A DNA stretch of 64,000 bases from SURF-28 sp034521465 (GCA_034521465.1 JAXHMN010000008.1:186001-250000), one strand, 5' to 3'; numbered from the stretch's first letter, positions 40,319 through 50,233 are shown. Notes: generated from the sequence alone by a model not told the origin. Made by a program: numbers and translations.

Positions 40319-41554
40319 TTGAAACTTCAGAAATACGGCAGCGATGTAATTAAGTTATCACAAAACGGTAAAGAATATTTTTTAATCGGAACTGCTCATA
40401 TTTCACAAGAGATCTGCAGATTTACGTTAGAACGGTAATTGAAGCAGAAAAACCGGATGTTGTATGTGTTGAACTTGATGAGAAACGCTACAAATCTTTA
40501 AGCGACAAAAAGAAGTGGGAAGAACTCGATCTCAAAAATGTTATCTAAAGAAAAGCAGCTTTCTACCCTTTTAATAAATATCCTTCTTGCATCTTATCAA
40601 AAAAAGCTTGGTGAAAAACTGGGAGTTACTCCCGGCGTTGAACTACTCGAGGCAACTAAAGTTGCAAGGGAATTAAACATTCCAATCGAATTATGCGACC
40701 GTGATGTTCGTATCACTCTAAGAAGAGCTTGGGCATCAATGTCAATGTGGCAAAAATTAAAATTTATAAGTGCCGGTCTTGCAGGAACTGCAGAGAAAGA
40801 AGAATTGACCGAAGAAAAATTAAAAGAACTTCGGAACAAAGATATTTTGAATGAAATGATGTCTGAGCTTGGTAAGGCAATGCCGGTTGTTAAAACTGTT
40901 CTTATAGATGAACGGGATACATATTTAGCTCAAAAAATAAGCGCCGCCAAAGGTGATAAAATAGTTGCGGTTGTTGGAGCCGGTCACCTGAAAGGAATGG
41001 TAGAAAAAATCAAAAGTGAATCAGCGGAAGATCTTTCTAAGTTTGAAGTCATTCCTCCCGTCTCACCTCTTTGGAAGTCTATTGGATATGCAGTGCCTGT
41101 TATAATTATTGGTGCGATAACTTATATCGGTATCACAAAAGGATCGCAAGCTGCAAGTGATAATGCTATCTTTTGGATACTTGCAAACGGAATCCCAAGT
41201 GCGATTGGTGCAGCAGTTGCGATGGCTCATCCGCTTACGGTTATTGCAACATTTTTAGCAGCTCCACTAACAAGTCTCACACCGGTAATAGGTGCCGGTT
41301 ATGTTTCAGCTTTTGTTCAATTAATGTTAGTACCGCCAAAGGTGAAAGAATTTCAAACTGTAAGTGAAGATATTCTCAAAGCAAAAAATTGGTGGAAAAA
41401 TAAATTGCTGAGGATATTATTAGTATTCATACTTGCAAGTTTGGGCAGTGCAATTGGCACTTATGTCGGAATGTTCGAGATAGTTCAGGAATTTGTTTTA
41501 GCAATTGAGCGACCAGTTATAACCTTTAACTATTCCGTTAAAACCCAACTTTAG
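40319..41554 (+). CDS. TraB/PrgY-family membrane protein, frame-broken; 3' end in a REP palindrome
   Basis: About 411 aa. The N-terminal domain has FLIGTAHIS, IEAEKPDVVCVELDEKRY and ELCDRDVRITLRRAW with the GAGHLKGM motif, all typical of TraB/PrgY/gumN-like proteins. The C-terminal third has about five hydrophobic helices (AVPVIIIGAITYIGI, LTVIATFLAAPLTSLTPVIG, ILLVFILASLGSAIGTYVGM). Breaks occur near 40410, 40430 and 40545. The start is taken as TTG at 40319. The last residues KTQL and the TAG stop are encoded by the palindrome at 41543, which suggests that the natural 3' end was replaced by an inserted element. Confidence 0.8.
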
Positions 41555-41562
41555 TTGGGTGC
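41543..41562. repeat. REP-like palindrome, copy 1
   Basis: ACCCAAC-TTTA-GTTGGGT palindrome (part of a CACCCAAC..GTTGGGTG unit) just outside the left end of the insertion sequence. A near-identical copy occurs at 43315. Confidence 0.75.
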
Positions 41563-41573
41563 CTCTAGTTTGG

Positions 41574-43087
41574 CTAATTTCTACAATAAAAATAAGCCGA
41601 ATGAGTAGGATCAACATAGTTTTTCCTACTTCGTAAACTAACTTGTATGTTAACGAAGTCGTAGAAATTAATATCCATAGATTTAGCTACTAATTGGGCT
41701 CTAAAAGCGTTTAATAAATCACCGGTAGTTTCACGTTTACCTTTTTTATGTCGATACCATTTAGCGCTCGGCAGTTGATTAGAGTTTCCTTTTTGTCTGA
41801 CCTTATCAGCTGCCAATTGTAACAAGGAATAAACAGCAACAATGAAAGCCGGTAGTTTTTCAACCGGGTCTTTAGTTCTTACTTGTGCTTGCCCGCAACC
41901 AAGAAGTGTTTTCTCCTCTCTAAAGTTTACTTCTATCTCCCATCGCCACAAATAAGCTTGAAGTAATTTTTCAATTTCTAATTCTGGGTCTGTACAAATT
42001 AAATATGCAGGCTTTCGATATAGTAGTCTTGATTTTTTTGTTAGTCTGTAGGCAAGCGGACGTATGATTACAAGTTTTAGATTTTTATTCCCAGCTTTTC
42101 TCCACCTCAGATTATTAATCACTTTTAGATTGAACTTATGTCTCTTGCCAGCCGCCCAAGCTTCAACTTCTTGCCAAGGATATTTATCTGATTTTCTTAT
42201 TTCTTCGGGTCGAGGAATTAACTCTCCGTAAACCTTTTTTCTGCCAACTGAGTTTTCACTTTCTACAGGTAATTTATGTAGCTTTGTATCTTTTCTTATT
42301 CTGCCAATCAGAGTTACTCTCTCGGGTAAATTTTTTAATACATTTTCATTTGTAAAACTACCATCTACACTCATTACTAGTTGATGATCTTTTGTAGTTT
42401 GATTGTCAATATTTTCTCGCAATGCTTTTATTCTTTCTATTCCTTGTAAACTTAGATTCGTTTTCTTCTTCTCTATTTTACATTTATTCCATTGTTCTTC
42501 TGAATCGGTTTTTCTCGGTTTCTTTACGGTAGGAGAATGATAAAAGTCTACCGGAATAGCTCGACTTCTTGAACCTCCCGGTTTTCTCCGGTAAAGATAT
42601 TGCCAGTTGAAGATATCTTTGACCCAATAAAATTTGTGTGAAACGGCGGTCCAAGAGGATCGCGTCTCCAAGAAGTCCCTACTATCTTTTTCCCGGTTTT
42701 CTTCAATATTGTATCATCCATATGAGAATATATATTTTTGTCATCCACATAGAACTTTTGTTTTAACAATGATTTTCTGAGAACCGAAAATAGATAATCT
42801 ATATTTATCCGGCTGCCTTGGAATAGACGATAAGCTGAACTCCAATCAACAAACTGCTGGCCAGATGAGGTTATCATTCCGCTTAAGGTATGTTTGCTCA
42901 AACAATTAAGTAATCCGTAGGCTAACTTCTGGGTTCGTTTTGCGCTTCGAGATTGCTTAAATGCCGGAGAACATTCTCTGAACAAATTATCAAATTCTTC
43001 TATCAAGGTTGATTGTTTAGTTTTTTTTACTTGAACTATCTTTATTAGATGTTCTTTTGAGAACCAGTTTGTTTTTGTTTTCAACAA
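41574..43087 (-). CDS. DDE transposase, one frame break
   Basis: About 500 aa when joined. The N-terminal half (LAYGLLNCLSKHTLSGM, SAYRLFQGSRINIDYLF) precedes the first catalytic aspartate in YSHMDDTILKKTGKK. The second aspartate is in LVMSVDGSFTNENV and the glutamate in LWRWEIEVNFREEKT. This is the IS4/IS701-type RNase H fold. A single frame break near 42640 splits the gene inside the HTNFI/WVKDIFNWQY region. A programmed shift is possible in IS elements, but the general indel rate of this window makes an error more likely. Confidence 0.8.
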
Positions 43088-43208
43088 TCCACTCGACGAT
43101 TTCTCCTTTGTTGAACTCCATAGCTTGTGCTACAGCAGATGGGAAATTAATATACCACTGTTCACTTTTTATTCTTTTAATAAGTTGAATCTTAGTTGGG
43201 AATCCCAT
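43017..43208 (-). CDS. AbrB-like accessory protein of the insertion sequence
   Basis: A 63 aa protein beginning MGFPTKIQLIKRIKSEQWYI, then FPSAVAQAMEFNKGEIVEWI and LVLKR. The pattern (IxFPxAxAxxxxxxKGexVeW) is that of a swapped-hairpin AbrB/MazE DNA-binding domain. It overlaps the transposase start by about 70 bases and lies inside the element, so it is probably a passenger regulator of transposition. Confidence 0.6.
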   Translation of the reverse strand: MGFPTKIQLIKRIKSEQWYINFPSAVAQAMEFNKGEIVEWIVENKNKLVLKRTSNKDSSSKKN

Positions 43209-43314
43209 GATAACCTCTAGTTATTTGACTAGATACTAAAATCATAAAAAAAATGTGCAATTGCAACTTAATTACACACTTTCTTCTGTATCTAGTTAAA
43301 TGCCAAACTCAAGA

Positions 43315-43334
43315 CACCCAACTTTAGTTGGGTG
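43315..43334. repeat. REP-like palindrome, copy 2
   Basis: CACCCAAC-TTTA-GTTGGGTG, the same palindrome as at 41543, here outside the right end of the insertion sequence and ahead of the IS200-like unit. Confidence 0.8.
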
Positions 43335-43365
43335 CATGAACAAATGAAAACACAAATTCAAATAG

Positions 43366-43866
43366 CTGAAACCGTTTCAACGGTTTACTTGTTTTGTTAA
43401 ATCATGTTTTTTTAAGAACATCTCAACCTCTTCAGCATAACTCCTTATACGATGATGCTCCTCTTGATTTAGAATGTAATCTTTAACTTTATTTTTAATC
43501 GACTCAGACACTGAGAATACTGCATACCCACGAGCCCACTTGAATTTAACTTTCGTTAACCTCTCTTGATTAACAAAATGTGAAGAACTTCCTTTCAATT
43601 TTTTGATCAACTCCTCAGCCGATACTGAAGGAAGAATATCAATCAGTAAATGAACGTGATCAGGATTGGCATATATTGCAAGTGGGTAACAATCTAACTT
43701 TTTAGAATAGTTTATGAGATAATTTTCAACTTCTAATTTGATTGTTTCCGAGATAAGTTTTTCTCTATGATGTGTCCCCCAGATAAAATGAAGAAGTATT
43801 TTGGAGTAGGAATGGAGTGCCATTTTCGAACTCCTTTTATTGTTAGGTAAACCGTTGAAACGGTTA
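43366..43866. mobile_element. IS200-like unit flanked by inverted palindromes (RAYT-type)
   Basis: The transposase is bracketed by AAACCGT-TTCA-ACGGTTT (43369-43386) and AAACCGT-TGAA-ACGGTT (43849-43865). They are mutually inverted and each can fold into a hairpin, and the sequence AGCT lies next to both. Further palindromes of the CACCC(A/G)AC type lie outside at 43315 and 43896. This is the organisation of REP-associated tyrosine transposases. Confidence 0.7.
43377..43823 (-). CDS. IS200-like (Y1) REP-associated transposase
   Basis: A 148 aa single-strand transposase of the HUH class. It reads MALHSYSKILLHFIWGTHHR at the start, the HUH motif NPDHVHLLIDI near residue 65, and the nucleophilic tyrosine in KVKDYILNQEEHH. 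The ATG at 43823 has AAGGAG 8 bases upstream; an in-frame extension exists but lacks a better site. The stop codon lies inside the flanking palindrome (QVNR*). Enzymes of this class cut and join single-stranded REP hairpins. The frame is intact. Confidence 0.88.
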   Translation of the reverse strand: MALHSYSKILLHFIWGTHHREKLISETIKLEVENYLINYSKKLDCYPLAIYANPDHVHLLIDILPSVSAEELIKKLKGSSSHFVNQERLTKVKFKWARGYAVFSVSESIKNKVKDYILNQEEHHRIRSYAEEVEMFLKKHDLTKQVNR

Positions 43867-43895
43867 GCAGCTTTAAATAACTTGTGGATCGCTGC

Positions 43896-43915
43896 CACCC
43901 GACTAAAGTCGGGTG
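43896..43915. repeat. REP-like palindrome, CACCCGAC variant
   Basis: CACCCGAC-TAAA-GTCGGGTG lies between the IS200-like gene and the BMC gene. It is the G/C-shifted relative of the two CACCCAAC palindromes. Confidence 0.75.
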
Positions 43916-43950
43916 TTAACAACATACCGCTAGAATAACTGAAATTTGCT

Positions 43951-44502
43951 TTATACCATCTCACTCATCAATTCTTTTCTCGGCTGTGGTATAACTACTT
44001 TATTTACCAGTAACCCTTTGTCTGCAATTACTTGTGCGCCTGAATCAACTGCGCTTCTAACTGCGGCAACTTCACCGGTTATTGTGCAAAACGCTTTACC
44101 ACCGAGAGCCATCGCTAATCTAATTTCAATTAAACGAACACTGGCAGCTTTAACAGCGGCGTCCGCACCTTCAATTAAAGAAGCAACAGAAAATGATTCA
44201 ATGATCCCAAGAGCTTCAAGTTCAGTAGCATTAGTGTGCCCCGAAAGCGCCGGGAATATATCGGGATGAACATGGGGAATTACAAAAGTATCAATGACGG
44301 CAAAATCTATTTGTTCGGCAGCGGCGTCAACAGCAGCTTGAACTTCGGCAACATCTCCTCCGATTAAAACCATGTATTTTCCGGAACAAATTGTTCTGGA
44401 AAGAACGAGTTCAACTTCAGAGGTTTTTAACATTATGTCTGCAGCTTGCATTCCGGCTGCTATGCTTGTCATTTCAATTAGACCTAATGAATTCATTTCC
44501 AT
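43951..44502 (-). CDS. Tandem-domain microcompartment shell protein (BMC-T, PduT-like)
   Basis: Intact 183 aa with two successive BMC folds: residues 5-85 (LGLIEMTSIAAGMQAADIML, YMVLIGGDVAEVQAAVDAA) and 95-175 (ALGIIESFSVASLIEGADAA, AFCTITGEVAAVRSAVDSG). Tandem BMC proteins form trimers, and PduT-like ones carry an Fe-S cluster at the pore. Cysteines in SRTICSGK and KAFCTITG are candidates. It follows a PduS-like gene, as in Pdu-type loci, which supports a redox conduit across a shell. Confidence 0.88.
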   Translation of the reverse strand: MEMNSLGLIEMTSIAAGMQAADIMLKTSEVELVLSRTICSGKYMVLIGGDVAEVQAAVDAAAEQIDFAVIDTFVIPHVHPDIFPALSGHTNATELEALGIIESFSVASLIEGADAAVKAASVRLIEIRLAMALGGKAFCTITGEVAAVRSAVDSGAQVIADKGLLVNKVVIPQPRKELMSEMV

Positions 44503-44514
44503 TTTAGAACCTTT

Positions 44515-45827
44515 CTATTTTGAAATTCTTATAAATTCTTTGTTTACGTGTGTGACCTTACCGGAAATAGAAGCATGGATGAATGCTCCGAGCTTTCCTT
44601 CTTCAGGTTTAGCAATCACGTCCCCAACTTCAACCGGCTGACCAATCTCAACTTCCGGTTTTGCCGGAGCGCCGATGTGTTGATTCAATTTTATTTTCAC
44701 GTAGTTCGGTTGAGGTCTCTCCTCGTTAAAAGGTGTATCCTTTTCGTACTCGTCTACTTTTAATCTTTTGCGAAGCTGCTTTAGAGGAACTCTTCTTCCT
44801 TCTTTAATGGGATGTACTTTCACAGGTTTTTTCTGTTCGTAACTTTCCCTCTTTCTTTCATTTCCTGCATTCCTTGAATACAAGCTTCCCTCGGATACAA
44901 ATCTTCCGGACAAGCGTAAAGCGTACATAGTCCACAAGAGCAGCAAAGATCAGCATATTGATTCCAGAGTTTTTCTCCTGACGTTGTAAAAACCAACGAA
45001 CGCATTACCTTATGCGGCTGAACATCGTAACCAAGCAAATAACGGGGACAAAATTCTGTGCAATAAGTGCACTGATCACAAGCAGATTTACCTATGCGGT
45101 TCATATCTTTCATCGGTCGCTCCATTCGATCGACTAAATAGTGATCTTTTGGAAGTACTATAATTGCTGCAGTTGTTTTTGTTATAACCTCAGTAGGATC
45201 AAAAGTTAATGTACCCATCAGAATTCCACCGATAAAAATAGCATAATCATCAATGGTAGTACCGCCTGCATGTTTTATTAGTTCTTCAAAGTTTGTTCCG
45301 ACCGGTGCAAAAAAGGTAGAGGGATTTCTCACAGCCCCTGCAACGCAGACAAACTTTTCTGTAACCGGTTTTCCTTCGGTTGCTCTGCTGACGTTATAGA
45401 AAGTTTCAACATTATTTACAACACAACCTACATCAAGTGGAATTCCATGAGGCGGGATTAATCTTTTCGTTGCTTCATAAACTAATTCATATTCATCGCC
45501 GGAAGGATAAAAATCACCAAGAACTGTCATGTCTATTTTACCGTTAGTAAATTCATTTTGAATTTTTTCAATGGCGACGGCGTTTTTTGCTTTTATTCCG
45601 AAGTAACCTTTTTTTGCTTTAGTTTGCTTGAGCATCAACTCCATTCCATGGACAATTTCTTTTGGGAAATTGCACATTATTTCCAAATCTTTATGGATCA
45701 ACGGTTCACATTCGGCTCCGTTAGCAAGAACAAATTCCACCTCAGCTTTAGCTTTAATATGGGTGGGAAATCCAGCGCCGCCGGCACCAACAACACCGGC
45801 TTCAAGAATCTTTTGATCTAATGCCAT
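44515..45827 (-). CDS. PduS-like flavin/iron-sulfur protein, one frame break
   Basis: About 437 aa, related to RnfC/NuoF and to PduS, the corrinoid or electron-transfer reductase of microcompartments. The N-terminus has GVVGAGGAGFPTHIKAKAE and VNNVETFYNVSRA (FMN/NADH fold), then an SLBB region (FAPVGTNFEELIKHAGG), then two ferredoxin motifs CDQCTYCTEFCP and CCSCGLCTLYACPED. The frame breaks near 44840, after which a Cys-poor biotinyl-lipoyl-like tail (GQPVEVGDVIAKPEEGKLG) ends the protein at 44515. It sits between an RsbU-type phosphatase and BMC-T, 12 bases before the latter. Electrons likely pass through PduT. Confidence 0.85.
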
Positions 45828-45828
45828 T

Positions 45829-47065
45829 TTAGTCCTTTCGTTTGATTACGACGATTGTTTTATCATCTTGGTATTTACTATCGCGTGTTGAAAATCTCTG
45901 AACATCTTCAAGTATTGCCATCGAAAGTTCTTTCGGACTTTTATCAGCATGTTCTTTTATAACTTTTTCCAGTCTTGCCTCTTCGTAAAAATCAAAATTG
46001 TTATCGGCTGCTTCTGTTACTCCGTCGGTAAATATAATCAGCATATCACCGTCATCAAAGTTAAAGCTATCGGTATCAAACGCAGCATGCGGTGCGGGAC
46101 CAATTAATGGACCGGTTGGGTCTAAGTAAGTTAGTTCTCCTGTCTTTTTACGGTAAAGCATCGGCGGGTTATGGCCAGCGCTTGCATATAGACACAAACC
46201 TTTTTTGTCGGTTGAAATTTCGCAATAGAAAAGCGAACAAAATTTATCATCTTCAAAAATTTTGTTTACTAACTCATTCATTCTATAAAAGAGCGGCGAG
46301 ATTTTAATTTCAAATGTGCACGCCATTCTTATTGCGCCGGAAATGTACATACCTTCCGCAGCGGCACTTAATCCTTTTGAAGCAACGTCACCGACAACGA
46401 TTCCAAGTCTGTCGCCATGCGGACCGATTTCAAGATAATCAAAAAAGTCACCACCCAATATTTGAGCAGGAACAGTTATTCCAAAAAGATCGTAATTTTT
46501 AAATGAATATTCGTGCTCGGGAAGAATACTCTTTTGAAGCTGCTTTGCTCTATCAAGATCTTCAATTAAATTTTTGCGGGAGGATGATAAACGCCAATTG
46601 TTTAGCTTTGATGTTAACAAAGTTGCTACAATATTCAAAGTATAACGGAGGTCGTCATTTATTTCATCGCTGTTAAAAACCAGTAAATACTCGTAATACC
46701 TTTCACCGTTTACTTTTGATCTTGGGTCCAACACCGGAAGCTGAATATCTAAATATTCCTTTGCTTTTCAGTAATTGATTTGTCTCATCTGCTAGTACAG
46801 TTCTTTCCTTTGTTACAATATTAAAAACCGGATAATCCTTAAGTGTTAATTTGAAATCCTTTGGAATTGTCTGAACATCTCCGGTTTGAAATATCAATGA
46901 ATATGCTTGAGCAGTTTTATCTAATTTCCAAATTCTACCGCCGGTAACTTCTATCTGCTCATTAGTAACAACTTGTTTTAGAACTTCGGTGAGCATGTCT
47001 TCTTCGGTAATAAATCTACCCGAAGAAATTGAATCTAATGTTTTATATAGCTTTTTCTGGTCCAA
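45829..47065 (-). CDS. RsbU/SpoIIE-type PP2C phosphatase with GAF-like sensor, one frame break
   Basis: About 412 aa. The N-terminal 150 residues look like a GAF domain (ISSGRFITEEDMLTEVLKQV, KDYPVFNIVTKERTVLAD). The C-terminal SpoIIE domain has LQKSILPEHE, GGDFFDYLEI (metal-binding aspartate), GIVVGDVASKGLSAA and IIFTDGVTEA, ending YQDDKTIVVIKRK. Break near 46720. Such phosphatases reactivate anti-anti-sigma factors in partner-switching. The stop is 1-2 bases before pduS, so it may tune the microcompartment genes or be a general-stress element. Confidence 0.87.
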
Positions 47066-47122
47066 TAAGTATCCTTTGATAAATTATATGCAAAGTTAAT
47101 GATTTTACGCAGGTTTTAAAAT

Positions 47123-47145
47123 AAAAAACCCGTCACAAAGACGGG
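47123..47145 (-). terminator. Terminator after the carbinolamine dehydratase
   Basis: Minus-strand CCCGTC-TTTGT-GACGGG followed by six T lies 24 bases after the stop of the pterin gene. It should end the clpC-pterin transcript before the phosphatase. Confidence 0.8.
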
Positions 47146-47168
47146 CATAAATAAAATATTTTATTAAA

Positions 47169-47447
47169 TCAAAATGAATCAACCTTTTCTGCAAGGGAGA
47201 TGTCTTTTTCCGTTACTCCCCCTTTGTCGTGGGTGGAAAGTTTTATCTTAACTTTATTCCACGAGTGGATCAAAATATCAGGATGATGATCTGCTTTTTC
47301 GGCTTCTATTCCTACTTGTGTAACGAAACCGATAGCATGAGTAAAATCTTTCAACTCAAATTCTTTTTCAATTGATTTATCTGAGTGAGACCATCCGGTT
47401 AAATTTTCTAATTTATTTTTTACTTCGTCGTTACTTAATACAGACAT
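47169..47447 (-). CDS. 4a-hydroxytetrahydrobiopterin dehydratase (PCD/PhhB)
   Basis: Intact 92 aa. Shows the family's central active-site region EKADHHPDILIHSWNKVKI with the paired histidines and tail THDKGGVTEKDISLAEKV. It recycles the pterin carbinolamine formed by aromatic amino acid hydroxylases, or acts on a related pterin. It lies 14 bases downstream of clpC on the same strand. No hydroxylase is nearby. Confidence 0.9.
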   Translation of the reverse strand: MSVLSNDEVKNKLENLTGWSHSDKSIEKEFELKDFTHAIGFVTQVGIEAEKADHHPDILIHSWNKVKIKLSTHDKGGVTEKDISLAEKVDSF

Positions 47448-47461
47448 AATTTTCCTCTCCT

Positions 47462-50029
47462 TTAATCTACTTTTTCTTCTTTCTTATTGTTGTCGCCTTT
47501 TTCACCGCTTTCAGAATCTTCAGCTTTTTTTGCTTTTTCTTTTGCCTCTTTAGAGTCTTTTGCAGTCATAAAATAAAGTTCTAGAGAATCCTTTTTATGT
47601 TTTACAACAATGTCACTTCCTTCTTTAAATGAACCACGCAGCATTTCTTCGGCTAAAGGATCTTCAACATATTTCTGAATTGCACGGTTGAGCGGACGAG
47701 CACCGTATTTTTGATCAAATCCTTTTTCAGCTAGAAAATCTAAAGCAGTTTTATCAAGTTCTATTGTCATCTTGTTTTCTTTAACATTCTTGACAAGTTC
47801 TTTCATTTCTATTTCTATGATCTGCTTGATATCTTCAATCTCAAGATTTCTAAAGACGATTGCTTCATCAACCCTATTTAAGAACTCAGGATTGAAGAGT
47901 TTTTTCATCGCGTCTTCAACAGTGTTTTTCAGTTTTTCATAAGTGCTTGTCTCAGTTTCATCTGCAAAACCTATTCCGCCGGTTGCTTTGATATCTTTCG
48001 TGCCGACATTCGATGTCATAATTATTATCGTGTTTTTAAAATCAACTCTTCTGCCGAGACTATCTGTAAGTTGTCCGTCATCAAGAACCTGAAGAAGAAT
48101 ATTGAATACATCCGGATGAGCTTTTTCTATTTCATCGAAAAGAACAACCGAGTAAGGTTTTCTTCTGACTTTTTCAGTTAACTGACCACCTTCTTCGTAA
48201 CCGACATATCCGGGAGGAGCTCCAACCAATCGAGAAACAGCATATTTTTCCATATACTCGCTCATGTCAATTCTAATGAGTGCATCATCAGAATCAAAGA
48301 GATATCGTGCAAGAACTTTTGCAAGTTCTGTTTTACCAACACCGGTCGGACCTAAAAATATAAAACTGCCAATCGGTTTGAGCGGGTTTTTAAGTCCGGC
48401 TCTTGTTCTTCGAATTGCTTTAGTGAGTTTGATAACTGCTTCATCTTGTCCGACAATCTTCTCTTTAAGAGCATCTTCCATTTTAAGAAGTTTCTCTGTT
48501 TCTGCTTGAGCAACTCTTGTAACCGGAATACCGGTCATCATCGAAACGACGGTTGCAATATCATCTTCGGAAACATCGTGAATCACATCTTTCATTTTTG
48601 CTTCCCATTCACTCTTTGCAACTTCTAAATCGGATTGAAGTGTTCGTTCTTTATCACGAAGTTTAGCAGCTTGTTCGTAGTCCTGTTCTTTAACAACTTT
48701 TATTTTTTCTAATTTTACTTTTTCTATTTCTTCTTCGAGTTTCAATACTTCTTCACTTACGGTAAAATTACCCATGTGAACTCTTGAACCGGCTTCGTCA
48801 ATTACATCAATTGCTTTATCGGGTAAGTGACGATCGGTCATGTAACGAGCGCTCATTTTTACCGCAGAGTCAATTGCTTCATTACTGTATTTGACTCTAT
48901 GGTGTTCTTCGTACTTAACTTTCAGGTGTTCCAAAATCTCAATGGTCTCTTCAATTGACGGTGGATCAACCATTACTTTTTGGAAACGTCTGTCAAGAGC
49001 GCCATCGGTTTCAATATATTTTCTGTATTCATCAAGCGTTGTTGCGCCTATACATTGAATATCACCGCGTGCTAAAGCCGGTTTGAACATATTTGAAGCA
49101 TCGAGAGAACCGGAAGCACCTCCTGCCCCGACTATTGTATGAAGCTCGTCAATGAACAGAATAACGTCATCTGCTTTTTCAAGTTCGTTCATTAACGCTT
49201 TCATTCTTTCTTCGAATTGACCACGGTATTTTGTACCGGCAACTAATCCGGCAAGATCAAGAGTTACAATTCTTTGATCCTGCAGAATTCGGGGAACCTT
49301 TCTTTCTTGGATTCTTAATGCAAGTCCTTCCGCAATTGCTGTTTTACCAACACCGGGCTCACCAATTAAAACAGGATTGTTCTTTTTTCTTCTACTTAAT
49401 ACCTGAGCGACACGCTCAATTTCTTTTTCACGACCAATTACAGGATCAAGTTTATCTTCGGCAGCAAATTTTGTTAAATCTCTTCCGAAGTTATCTAGAA
49501 CCGGAGTTTTGGTTCTGTCGGCTTTACCGCCACTTCTCGGAGGAACTGCTCCACCTGAAGGAGGCATTCCTTTAGTTGGTTGGTCAGGGTCTTTGCTGCT
49601 TAAGATGCTGTTTAGTTCTGCACGAGTTGTATCATAAGTAACATTAAATTGATGCAGAATTTGTGTTGCAATATTATCTTCATCCCTAAGTAAAGAAAGC
49701 AAAATATGCTCGGTTCCAATTACATCGGATTTATAGATTTTTGATTCTATCTGTGTAATCTTTAATACTTTTTCGGCTTGTTTTGTGAGAGGAATATTTC
49801 CTATAGTCAACGTTCCGCCCGAACTTCTTACTGTATCTTCAATTGCTTTTTTAAGTTTCACTAAATCAACATCAAGATTTCTCAAAATTTTAACGGCAAC
49901 ACCTTGACCTTCTCTAATAATTCCCAAAAGAAGGTGTTCGGTACCTATATAATCATGTCCAAGTCTCAATGCCTCTTCTCTACTTAACCTAATAACTTCC
50001 TGTACTCTTTCTGAAAAATTACCATCCAT
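47462..50029 (-). CDS. clpC: ATP-dependent Clp protease ATPase ClpC
   Basis: Intact 855 aa. Two N-terminal Clp repeats (residues 1-145, RVQEVIRLSREEALRLGHDY) are followed by AAA1 (GEPGVGKTAIAEGLA, ILFIDELHT), a UVR/middle coiled coil (EQDYEQAAKLRDKERTLQ) and AAA2 (GPTGVGKTELAKVLAR, VVLFDEIEKAHP) with a Lys/Glu-rich tail. ClpC unfolds proteins for ClpP. It diverges from floA over a 204-base intergenic region. No CtsR operator was recognised. Being unbroken over 2.5 kb, it contrasts with the indel-rich neighbours. Confidence 0.97.
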   Translation of the reverse strand: MDGNFSERVQEVIRLSREEALRLGHDYIGTEHLLLGIIREGQGVAVKILRNLDVDLVKLKKAIEDTVRSSGGTLTIGNIPLTKQAEKVLKITQIESKIYKSDVIGTEHILLSLLRDEDNIATQILHQFNVTYDTTRAELNSILSSKDPDQPTKGMPPSGGAVPPRSGGKADRTKTPVLDNFGRDLTKFAAEDKLDPVIGREKEIERVAQVLSRRKKNNPVLIGEPGVGKTAIAEGLALRIQERKVPRILQDQRIVTLDLAGLVAGTKYRGQFEERMKALMNELEKADDVILFIDELHTIVGAGGASGSLDASNMFKPALARGDIQCIGATTLDEYRKYIETDGALDRRFQKVMVDPPSIEETIEILEHLKVKYEEHHRVKYSNEAIDSAVKMSARYMTDRHLPDKAIDVIDEAGSRVHMGNFTVSEEVLKLEEEIEKVKLEKIKVVKEQDYEQAAKLRDKERTLQSDLEVAKSEWEAKMKDVIHDVSEDDIATVVSMMTGIPVTRVAQAETEKLLKMEDALKEKIVGQDEAVIKLTKAIRRTRAGLKNPLKPIGSFIFLGPTGVGKTELAKVLARYLFDSDDALIRIDMSEYMEKYAVSRLVGAPPGYVGYEEGGQLTEKVRRKPYSVVLFDEIEKAHPDVFNILLQVLDDGQLTDSLGRRVDFKNTIIIMTSNVGTKDIKATGGIGFADETETSTYEKLKNTVEDAMKKLFNPEFLNRVDEAIVFRNLEIEDIKQIIEIEMKELVKNVKENKMTIELDKTALDFLAEKGFDQKYGARPLNRAIQKYVEDPLAEEMLRGSFKEGSDIVVKHKKDSLELYFMTAKDSKEAKEKAKKAEDSESGEKGDNNKKEEKVD

Positions 50030-50233
50030 AATATCTTCCTTCTCCTAATATGTTTGTCTTTAACATAAATCTTGTTCGAATTGTTTCAAAAATACACATA
50101 TTGTATCCTCTATTCAACAATACTAAAGATGCAGTAATTACACAAGAGCAAAAGTATTTAGTTTGTTAGGTGCTGAACATTCCATTTTTTTTGTTAATTT
50201 GCAACCAATAGAACAAAAAACAAAGGAGTAATA

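Larger units (their letters stand above)
41567..43309. mobile_element. IS4/IS701-like insertion sequence with accessory ORF
   Basis: About 1.74 kb bounded by an inverted AGTTTGGC (41567-41574) / GCCAAACT (43302-43309). It encodes a DDE transposase and a small AbrB-like protein on the minus strand. Nearly identical palindromes lie 4-5 bases outside both ends, so the element sits between two REP-like units. No clear target duplication other than the palindromes is visible; exact ends need a second copy for comparison. Confidence 0.65.

Noticed and set aside
41574..43087. Programmed frameshift in the DDE transposase
   Set aside because: The break lies away from a clear slippery site, and similar indels occur in housekeeping genes here.
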